The notes under the pieces: generated by a model
What the model saw: the letters and a program-made list of their open reading frames with translations, nothing else
What the model was told of the DNA's origin: nothing
Databases searched by the model: none
Source of the DNA: Apostichopus japonicus
Taxonomy: Eukaryota > Echinodermata > Holothuroidea > Aspidochirotida > Stichopodidae
Reading direction: 5' to 3'
DNA length: 64,000 bases
Assembly: GCF_037975245.1 (NCBI RefSeq)
Contig: NC_092562.1
Coordinates: forward strand, 8,039,001-8,103,000
Shown: positions 46,256 through 56,420 of the stretch, in pieces
Layout of the letters: each line of letters starts with the position of its first letter
Position numbering within the stretch: position 1 is the stretch's first letter
Translations under genes and position numbers: made by a program

Positions 46256-49200
46256 ATGAAAATTCTTGTTGAGTATGGTCATTCTAGGAAAGTAATTGAA
46301 CTAGAAAATGAAGAAACACTGTTCACTGAGTCATTATACAATACTCTCTGCATAATGATGAGTGTTCCATTTTCATCAGAAGAAACATTTTTCCAGTACT
46401 TTGATGAGGATTTTAAGTCATGGGTTGACCTTGAGCTTGGAACCAAAATTTTAGACAAGAGCAAGATTAAACTTAGCACTCTTCAACCTTTAGAGCCCTT
46501 GATAGGAACTGACAAAGTAAATTTTAATTGTTCTACAACTAGTGCATCTAGTTCTTGTGTGTCTGATGATGAGAGTGATAAAGCTTCCATTGAGCTTACA
46601 GTTGGATCACTTGATTTTGGAATAGATATGACTCCACCAGAACTTTGCACAGGTGTGATTGAAGATGTTCCAATTACCAAACAAGAGACCACTGAAGAAT
46701 CAAACAAAATGATTAGTGTAACTGAAAAAGCTGGCAGTTCTGATGATAATAGTTGGGACATTCAGTTACTTTGTATCAAGTTTAGCATGACTTTGCAGAA
46801 CAAGCTTGAAAATGAAGAACAACTACAGTGGGCCCAAAAACATGAACTACTCAATCATCTTGGAGACTTTCTGTACAAAAAAAACAAGTACCCAGATATG
46901 CACATGAAAAGAAAAATAGCTAAACAGCTAATAACAAAATATCCTTACTTAAGGGAGCGCATTGGCTCTGGTTATGATGCTTGGACTGCGGCCCTTAACA
47001 ATAAATTGAAATCACTGAGGATGAAAGATTCAAGTCTCTCATTAAAAAATGCACCTCTTAAAAGAAAAGAGAGCATTCCACAAAAGGATGTTTTCAAGAG
47101 GCCCTGCAAAGGGGAACTAAATTTCCTGCCAGTGATACCATCCACTGAAGATGAAACCTCTCTGAAAAGACATAAAGAAACCATGAAAAAGGAGATGTCT
47201 AAGAAAGGGGCCAAAAACTTGATTTTGATTGAGAAACTTATGGATAAAACATATCCACAACGAAGGGCATATTTGACCAATAAACCACTTGTTAAAGACT
47301 TACTCCAAGAGTATCCTGCCCTTCTGCTAACAGAAGAAATTAGCAATGAGATGACTCGTTTGGTGAACATTGATTGTACCAAGAAAGCTTTAAAGTTTCC
47401 TAGATTGGCCAAAAGTATCACCTTACTGGGAAGATGCTATCTCAAGAGTGTCAAGAGTGGTCCTAAACATGACAAGATCAAAGAAATTCTACACAGGTGT
47501 GACAGGTAAGTCTTCAACTTTAATTTCAGTCAGTTTAAACCTCTACCAGTGTTGTAGACCTAACAGGAGGCTTGGGTATTAAGCCTTATGCCCCCTTCAA
47601 AAGCTTTACGCTCCCAACCATCCCCACTCCAGTGTGGACAGACTATACCCACCACTGACCCCAAGAACCGTTCAAAGGTAAATAAATAGGAATGCGTTAA
47701 TAGAGTGTTCTTTTGCGTTCATTTTTATCTTCTAAATCACAAACAGATCTAGTAACCTTTCAAAAAACCTAACATCCCTTACATGAAATATTAGTCCCTT
47801 AAGGGTGCAAAAATGTTCTTTTTTGTTGCGATTGAGGAAATCCTAAACGTTACAAAGGCAAAGACTACAGTTCTTTATTTCGTGGGCCTACCTGTTGCTA
47901 TGTTCATTGCGTTTACCCTTCTTAAAATCATGAATCGTGTATCAAACGTAAAACTATGCATGATGCAAACTATCATATTGTGTTCTACACCATTGTTATT
48001 ATTCCAGAAATATTAGAAACTCTGAAGTAGACAGAACAGAGGAACAGAATAAAGCAGGATTACAGTTGCTACCATTGCTGCTACGGGAAAATAAAGAAGA
48101 ATTCGTTTCCTACACAAATGTAAGATCAAAGGTTGAAAAGAATATTTGTGATCTTGGCATGTTTGGTATCACCTGTTTCATGTTCTGAGTAAAATAGCAT
48201 ATCTTATGCAGGTGTAGATTCAAGGTGGGATTAACCATCCAAAGCCACTTCCACCTTTACATGCTGATGAAAATGCTTAAAATTTCATTATCCTGACTAT
48301 GATTATGAGTCAGTATCCAGGAAATTGCATGTAAAATGGGCTTCTTTACTTTCAAAATTCCGGCAGAAGACTCAAAGGACATTGACGACAGGCAAGTTTT
48401 TGGTGCTCTTGTGGCCACCCACCACTTTCTACAGAACCTGCCTCTGACGTGTGTCATGTCAAGTGTCATGTCATGCTTGTAGTTATAGGTGAAATCAAGT
48501 ATGATGCATTAATGGATGCAGAATTTAATTTACAGGTTCATTTTAGGGCATGTTTAGTCTTATTGCATTTAACAGTTTCAACATGAAATCATTGAAGTAT
48601 CACAAATATATCATAGGGTAGATGTACGGCGTTCTTTGTCAGCAGGGCTGTAAAAATATACCATATTATACCAAAGTGTTTATAACTTGAACACATCTAT
48701 TGTAGTAGATGTCATTTGAGGTTACAACCGATATTGTAGTGCTGTTAGCTCAATATAACTCACTTAAGTGATCATCTTTATTTAATTCTCTTATTTAGTT
48801 ATTTAATATCCCAATGTATTGTGAATCTATTGATCGTTGAAGACTTCAACGCTGATTGGTGGAAAGGAAAGCCCAGCTATGTTAATTTTGATGAGGCTGC
48901 CACTTGATGTGCTGTTCCATTGGTCTGCAGATGGTCTCTGCCACCTAAGAGCATGTCTACTCAAATTGTCATTAGCAATTATCAAAGCAAATCAAACTAA
49001 ATCTTTACAAAAGGGATTTTGTCTCTCATCTTATTCCTTACAGTGAGATGAGTTAGCAAGTAATATTTCTGAGATTTATGTTTACAATTGTAGCCAATGT
49101 GTTGCTCCTGTTGTTATCAAAGATTACAATATACTTATTGCATCCACTGTAGTCAACTCCTCAAGGACTTAAAGCGTTTGTGTGTAAATCATAACCTTTC

Positions 49201-49776
49201 TTGTGTATTCTTTATTTATAGTCTTCCAGCATGACAACAAGAACTACATCCCATTTTATGATTAAAGTTTAGTTGCTTTTATAGATCCTTACTATGGGTA
49301 TAAAGTACCATAAAAGCACCAATGAGTCATATAGCTAGAGATGCACACATATAGGGTACATGGGAAGGACAATTGTCCACGCATGGACCAAGTGTAATGC
49401 ACTGCAAAGAGAAAGACATGTCTTATCCTGTCATTATAAACCTGTTGCATTATGACATTTTGTATGTATGTATTGTTTTTATTCATTTCAGTCTTCAAAC
49501 GAATTTCAGAAGATTGCAGAGTCAGTGTCAACCCCAATAATTATAATCAGTGAAAGTACATGTGCCATTGCTGCTGAGTCCCAAGTGGTCAAGGAAGGTG
49601 ATTCTGTGGACAGCCTCATTCATCTCATCAGTATGTTTTATTGTGTAAATATTGAATACCCGAGATCATGTAACTGTACATTTACATATGTACAAAAGGA
49701 GATTTTTGAAATCACTGACAACAGAAAAGTACCAGCTAAGTTGGTAACCTTTGTGACAAAAGTCGCTAGCCAATAG
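46256..49776 (+). CDS. Second transposon protein, SAMD3-like family, three exons
   Basis: Exons 46256-47505, 48008-48119 and 49492-49776 join in frame (AG|GTAAGT, AAT|GTAAGA; acceptors ATTCCAG and ATTTCAG) to give 548 residues. ATG is preceded by ACCACC. The N-terminus MKILVEYGHSRKVIEL looks ubiquitin-like or PB1-like. Then come an acidic Ser-rich linker and a lysine-rich region with IAKQLITKYPYLRE and SGYDAWTAALNNKLKSLR. The end has PIIIISESTCAIAAE and SLIHLISMFYCVNIEYPRSC. I recognise this arrangement from proteins annotated as SAM-domain-containing 3-like in fishes and invertebrates. That is memory, not a search. By analogy with TnpA of En/Spm it may bind subterminal repeats; that role is inferred. 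Confidence 0.75.
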
Positions 49777-50199
49777 ATGATTAACCCCAAGCGGTCTCAC
49801 GTGAACATGCAACATTAAGCGAATCCAGCACAGCTACTATACGATAGCAGGAAAGAGAATTAGCATGTAAAGGCGAACATGCAAAAGCTTGGAAGCACAA
49901 TCTAACTGCATGTTTTTCTTCAAAAAAAGTTTTTTTAAACCTTTGGAATTCTTTGCTAGGCCTGATGTAGATTCAGCATTGTTCATTAGGTTGGGAGTGA
50001 CTGATAAAAAAGTAATGCATTGAAAAATGAAATTTTAAAACATATTTTGGGTGTGAGAGGGTAACAAATTTGTATTTTGTTGAAATATATTCCTTATAGC
50101 CCTTTAATTGCAAAGTTATCATATAATGAACTGTGAGAAAAGAAAACCTGTGGTCAGTCATCAAGTTGCCCTCAGCTATTTGAAAATAAGAGAGATGTG

Positions 50200-51400
50200 T
50201 AATACTATGGGCATAACTTAATTGTTGGGCATAATTAAAAGTTGATGAGACAACACGAATTTACTGCACTTTGGTTTAATAAACCTTTTAGGTAGGGTGA
50301 CATGATCAAAATCTATCAATATCTGGGGCAGGGGTTTCACTCTTGGATCACTAGGAACATCGTTGCTTGTCGACTGACGGTACACATGGGATGCTATGTG
50401 GTGTTGAGATTAATTATTTCAAATAATGGTGACATATAATATTTGTATATATTTAAATTGTAATTGATTGCTTCTTGATTCATATGAAACTTTGTTGTAT
50501 ACACCTATTTCGTCTATGGGGAGAAGGTGTACTCTTGCTTAAACTAGGAAAATTGTTGCGAGTAGACAGGTGGTATTTATAAGGTGTTCGGTGGTTTTGT
50601 CATTCCCACCCTCCACCCTATATGGAGCTTTTCATTTTGTTTATTAATTAAATAATGCTTAACATATAATCTTTGTGAAATTTTTAATTGTAATTGATTG
50701 TTTGTTCTTGCTTCAAATGATAGTGTTTGTTTACATGTAGCCTTGAGTAAATAAGAAAAAAAATTGTTTGTTAGGCATGACGTGCTATAGTAGGTGTTTA
50801 GATGTGAGATTTGGTTGTAATAAGGTGACCTGAGATGAATCAATGTTATATATCGAGAAGCTCTTTTGAATTCTTGATTGTATGGTCACCACATCCTACA
50901 CCGCATTTTAAGGGTTTTGTTCATGTTTTTTTTTTTTAAATAATACTAGACATAAATGTTTGTAAATTATTAAATTGAAATTGATTTATCTCTTCTTATC
51001 TTTATAATTCGTAGTTCATTATTTTTAACTTGTTTGAAGTCGTTTTTTTCCCTTTATGGGTGAGGAGTGTAATGCTAACAGTCCCTTCATTCTCACAATG
51101 CCAAGGCACGAAATGATGTCATTGGAACGATTTTACTCAGTCATGTATATAAGATAGGTGTTAAGCTAAAGGTGGTCGAAGTTAAATAAGGACAAAAGTA
51201 TTGGAGACCAATTTTGTCAGTTTCAAACACACTCTCTAAGTTTCACTTGTAAAAGCAGCCCACCCTTCACCACATATAGGTGCTTGTTCCATGTTTTGTT
51301 ATCTTTAGTGATACATATACAATATTTAACTGTACATATTTAAATTTTCATTGATTATCTTTGCATGGTATTATTTGTTGGGTTTTAATAAATATTTCTT
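50200..51400. repeat. Four diverged ~250-350-bp repeats near the right end of the element
   Basis: Modules ending TTAAATTGTAATTGATTGC, TTTAATTGTAATTGATTG, TTAAATTGAAATTGATT and TTTAAATTTTCATTGATT lie near 50453, 50683, 50968 and 51336. Each is preceded by TAGGTG(T)-type and CCCACCCTTCACC-like segments. Non-coding, AT-rich. AATAAA near 50278 could serve the second gene as a poly(A) signal. Confidence 0.6.
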
Positions 51401-51836
51401 ACTTTAAAATCAAGTTTGTATCATTTTCAGTCTCACAGCTCTTACTATTCATTGTTATCATTCTGTACATTAATCTTGAAAGGCAGCGAATTCCATCATA
51501 TATATAATTTTCCACGCAAATATATGTACTGTGTAAATATTATTCTGAACAGATAACTGAAAGATAATCTCTAAATTCTAAAATTAGGAAGACTAAAACT
51601 GAATCCGTTGAAGGTAACTCCAAAAGTGGTAATATTTCAGGAAACACTTGCGTTTTTAAGGAGGAAACACCGTTTTCGGTTGCAGCAACTAAATAATGAT
51701 GAAACACGCAAAACAGGATGAACGTTTAACCAAGATACGGTTAACATCTCATGGATTAATCTGAGGAAACCCGACTTTTGGTTGCAGCAACTTTAAGCCT
51801 TTTTCAAGTAAACGTTTACGATTTTTTTTTACAGTG

Positions 51837-54800
51837 TACAGTGATGTTAGAAGCAATGAAACCTAGCATCTGGGAGGTTGTGGGTTGTAGCCCAGCCCGT
51901 TGAAAGTAATGTGGGTTGTATTCCAGGAAATATCTAGTGAGAGGAAAGGTCCATAAAGTTGCTCCCAGGTACCCATTTGCTAAGTTTGGTCGGTCCCCGA
52001 TTACTCGTTCTTTACGAATTCAACCAAAACCCAACTCGGCCTATACTATAGGGGTATACTGTACATGCACTGCAGGTAACTATGTACAGTATATAGGATA
52101 TATGCAGCATGCAGTCACATACAGTATGGTAATACTGTAAACAACTTGTGAACTGATTTATACAACAAAGCTGCATATTAATATTTACCACATATATCCT
52201 AAAGTCACTTTCAAATGAACACATGCAATATGTTTTTCCCAAATGCTTTTTTAGGGATGTTACTACTGTTCAGTAGTGATATGAGGAGATGGCACTTTTG
52301 GTTCCTTACTGGAAGCAAAGAAACCTATGCAATCTGGTTGGTGTGTGGGTGTGGCAGGGAGGTGTGGGTTGCTTGAAGCATGTATGTGTCCTGTGACACT
52401 TGCATAACTCAAAAACGTAGTAATGGATAATTGTCATACTTGCTATGCAGATGTATTATAGTGATAAGGTGTGCCCTATTGGTTTTGTTGTGGACTCGAA
52501 TATTAATGAGGTTAAGGGGTCAAATGTAAAAATCTTTACATTGCAATAACTCCAAACCTATCTTAGATTGTAAGCAAACTTTGGATACAGTACAAGTATG
52601 TACTGTGAGTAGCTTGCTAGTGATAGTACAACACTTGTGAATCTACGTAATACTCTACAAAAGGCCTACGCCAAGTTTCGCACATTAACTGTGGTTAAAG
52701 AAAGGAAACTACATCATAGCACCGTCATAGGTCACCGTGATCTCGGGTCACCTTGATCCACCGAGCTTTCACACACAGCATCTTGATCAACTGCTAGAGA
52801 TCTGATTTACCCCCGTCGGTGGATCAACATCTCAAGATCTGATGACCCAGGGAGCGTTCCCACACAGAAGTTGATTAAGAGTGGTTGATTGGACCTAGAT
52901 CATCAAGTGATCAAGTGGGAAAGCACCCACTTTATCCTCAATTCCATGAGTAATTTGTTAGAACTACTTTCAGTGCAGAATTTGCTACTCAGTACTACCT
53001 GATTCCCTTGTGTTGTTCAGCTACCAGTGCTTTACCATGTTCATTGGCCATTGAGCTGTATGCATAGTTTAGTTAATTAAACAGATGTCGGGAATGAGCC
53101 ACTACAGCATTGCTGCTCTAGTTTCCACCTCAAATGGATTTTGGGACCATTTTGGTCCCACACATTCTTACATTGCACTAACTCTTGTTATGGAATGGCA
53201 ACAGAAAAGCATGCAAATAAGTTACATACCAAGGTAGACAATATATGGAAAGAAAGCACGGTTATGTTTCGATCAAATATAATTCTCATTCAATCACCTT
53301 CTTTTAAATACTAATCAGTACAATTCTAAATGTGAGGGTAAAATCAATTGCTGTTAGTACTTACAACAGTTCTTAAGCTAAGGTACAGGATATGTGATTA
53401 TAATTAAAAGTACTGTACCTTACTAAGTACCAGCGTAGGGATTGGTCTTCAGATTTTCTGGTAGCTAATTGCGTAGACTGGAGATCCTTGTGAGATGAGT
53501 TTCAACGAATGTTAACTTCTGTTCCAACCGATGCTGGCGAACAAATTCTTTTGGCCAACACTATTTGGGGTTCAATTTTTGGTGACAAATATATCTTTGA
53601 GCCACTTTGTCTGGGCCAAATATTTTCAGGACCATGTAGGTGCAAAATTTTATCAGGCCCAATTTCTTTGTGAGAGACCACATTTTAAAAATTGCTATAA
53701 CTCCACAACCTTAAATCAGATTATATATCCAAACTTGGAATGTAGTTGTTGATTAATAGCTGGTACATACATTTGGGCATAACTATTATGATATTGGTTG
53801 GTGACAGACAATTTAACACTTTACTATTACCCAAAGCAGGAACCATAGTGCCTGTTGGGCTGTTGTTTAGACTTTGGTACTGCATTTATGCCATTAATTG
53901 GAATTTCCAAAAATGTTTTCAGTATCACCTACTGTAGTATGAGATAATAAATATTACAGGTTTACATAAATTACTATGCTGATAAATAACTTCAGCCCCA
54001 TTTCATGAACTGGCTATGTGTAAACATACTAGATACACACAATTTTAAGCCTCAGTCTACACTGTAGCTGTGATACATGAGACATACAGCATCTTTGAAC
54101 TCAGCAAGATCATGGTCTCTTTAGATTTGTAATTGCAAGTGACGCCAGAAATATCTTAGATTAAAATCAACAGCAAAAACCTTCTTTCATATTAACCTTT
54201 GCTTTATTATGTAAGTACTTAATGGACCTAATGTATCGAACACAAATTGTGTAGTGACTTAAGTATACACTTTCACATTAAAAGCACTATTAAATCAATA
54301 ACAAGTTCAAATAATGAAAACATCAGCCAATCTATAAAGTTTTACAAATGATGGAGAACTTACCTCATACTGCAGTTTATAATGGACTGTACCACGGGTC
54401 AGCAAAGTGCAGCCTCAAGGCTTTCAAAGCCTCTATACTTAAGCCTGTGCAATATAAGGCCAACATAAAATATATAGTTTACATTTTGGGTTGTAAGTTT
54501 AAAGGATCAACTTGTGCTAGGCTATTTTAACATATTGTAACAGATGGACAATACCTATGTAGGAATGTTGATCTTTTATTTCCCTTGTTTGTGCTGTAGA
54601 GTACATCAGTCCTTAAATGTGAATTAAGTCTCACTACAGCTCAGCAGATCAATTAAGTGTCAATTAATCTCTGGACATCTGTACATGTACACTATGTGTA
54701 TTTGTTTATATATTGTATCAAGCACACTCAAGTTTCAGAGAAATTGTCCGAGAGTTGGTCAGTCTGTTTATAATTCCATTAATAGATAAGATAATATGTT

Positions 54801-54874
54801 GTCACATAAAACCAGCTATCATAAATGTGTCTTGACCTGATTGCAATTTTACTGAATAATATTTTTTTTGCCAG
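51837..54874. other. Intronic DNA upstream of the EGF exons
   Basis: Mostly AT-rich with no recognised exon. A diverged AGGTCA-type unit is at 52400-52640. 52690-52920 is rich in GATC/TGATCA motifs in both orientations, such as CTTGATCCACCGAGCTTTC and GGTGGATCAACATC, suggesting an old inverted-repeat element. Confidence 0.5.
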
Positions 54875-54979
54875 TGAACTGCAGTAACTATCCTTGCTAC
54901 TTTGGAGGTACTTGTATGCCTGGGCCTCCAGACATGTGCAGTTGTCTACCAGGATTCGTTCAGCCATTTTGTTCAATTA
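54875..54979 (+). CDS. EGF-like domain exon 1
   Basis: A 105-base exon, phase 1 on both sides, acceptor TTTTTTTTGCCAG, donor A|GTATGT. The peptide is (V)NCSNYPCYFGGTC, MPGPPDMCSC, LPGFVQPFCSI. The six cysteines follow EGF spacing C-x4-C-x5-C-x8-C-x-C-x8-C, with the usual G-F before the last loop. It lacks the D-x-(D/N)-E start of calcium-binding EGFs. The exon joins in frame to the next EGF exon (A+GT gives Ser) and probably to the signal-peptide exon at 31620. Confidence 0.9.
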
Positions 54980-55819
54980 GTATGTATATACATTCTAAAA
55001 TGTTATCATATCTTACATCATCTTTATCTTGCTTTATGTTCTCTTCTGATGTTATTATAAAATTTATGGTATATTCAGTTTAAAATGAACATGCTGAATA
55101 TTACTTGTGCTGTTTATCCTCATTTATCAACACACATTTATTTATGATTAACTTTGACATTAGGCCCAGGACAATCAACAATGCAGGCCATACACAGTTA
55201 ACCACTCTTTCTTTATATGGTGTGTTACTACTGTATACATGCGAGTGTCTTACATAGAATAATGTTAAAAAAGTTGAGTTAAGCCTGGGTCTTTGCCAAC
55301 TCAAGCTGTTTTCAATCTGGTGGTGTTGTTAGCCCTAGTTCTTGAAACTGGATAGGTAACACAAGAAATATGTACTGACGACTTAATTTTATCATTCTTC
55401 TGTAACACATTTTACATAATCTTTTTCATGTTTTCTCCTGATGTTGTTATATAAGTTATTGTGTATTTTCAGTTCTAACTGAACATATTTTCATGTTTAT
55501 TCTGAAAATGTTTAGAGTGAAGGAAAAATGTGCAGTTTACTTTGTTTTCTTTAACATTTTGTGAAGAAAAACTAGAGGTGAGTCCTTTGCAATCAGGATA
55601 ATTAGCACAATGTACAAATATTTGACCATCTCTACTCAGCTATTTGTAACCTCTCATACCAACAGAAACAGTCTAAGTTTGCTCCAATCATCCAAATATT
55701 TCACTCATAAGCTTTGTAACAAAACCATTTCAATATTTGATACATAACTATTTACCTTGTTTACCTCAATTGGATCTGTTTCTCATCATATGTTTCCTTT
55801 CTTTGTCACTATTTACTAG

Positions 55820-55909
55820 GTTGTCAGAACCATCCTTGTGTGAATGGTACCTGTGTTGGTGATGTCTGCAACTGTGATACAAACTTTGCAGGTCCACAAT
55901 GTGAGAGTG
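55820..55909 (+). CDS. EGF-like domain exon 2
   Basis: A 90-base exon, phase 1 to phase 1, acceptor TTTACTAG, donor G|GTTAGT. It encodes (S)CQNHPCVNGTCVGDVCNC, then DTNFAGPQCES. It is a compact EGF module, C-x4-C-x4-C-x4-C-x-C-x8-C, with a short third loop, as in tenascin or Notch-type repeats. Phase 1 at the end predicts further modules downstream, past the minisatellite or beyond the window. Confidence 0.9.
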
Positions 55910-56420
55910 GTTAGTATTCTTAGTATCTCATATATCATTCTAATTCTGTTTCATTTTGTGAGATGTTGTGTCCACGTACAGTATTTGGTAGCATTGCATG
56001 AATATTAGTCAGTATGCTACAGATTTATACAAGTTAAACATTCTGCTCCAGTTGGTGGACTTTTCCCTTTTAATTTTTTCAACTTGTTTAGTGATAAACT
56101 GATGTTCACAGAATGGGGTTTTGCATATCATAGAATGGCAGTTGATACCGATAAACCTCAAATATATTGCCCAGTTTCAAGTTTGTTAATATGTACTGTT
56201 TGGTTATACAAAGGGAACACTTAAATGTCACAGTAACCTCACTTGTCACCTTTTATCATAAAATATTAACATGATTTTGTAAGGAATTTGTTCCCAATGA
56301 ACTGTAAGCAAGGAAAACTGGTAAAATTTGATCTATAAAGTCTTGTATTCCTTTTGATGGTCACAGTGAGAGCTATAAGATCATTGACAACTTGTCATTA
56401 GTGATGTAAGCGATGGGTTC
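55910..56420. other. Intron sequence
   Basis: AT-rich, no exon or repeat recognised. Confidence 0.5.

Larger units (their letters stand above)
41357..51836 (+). mobile_element. Full-length 10.5-kb EnSpm/CACTA-like DNA transposon
   Basis: The left end CACTGTAAAAAAAAATCG (41357) and right end CGATTTTTTTTTACAGTG (51836) extend into 27-bp inverted repeats with one mismatch in the first 23 bases, flanked by TA on both sides. CACTG ends are diagnostic of the EnSpm/CACTA group. The interior has an intact 883-residue transposase-like ORF (43428-46079), a three-exon second gene (46256-49776) and two upstream exons. Subterminal repeats are visible: GGTTGCAGCAACT twice at 51679 and 51780, AAACGTTTA-type motifs near both ends, and GGATAAACG twice at 41516 and 41561. 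Good ORFs and matching ends suggest a young, perhaps still autonomous copy. Confidence 0.85.
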
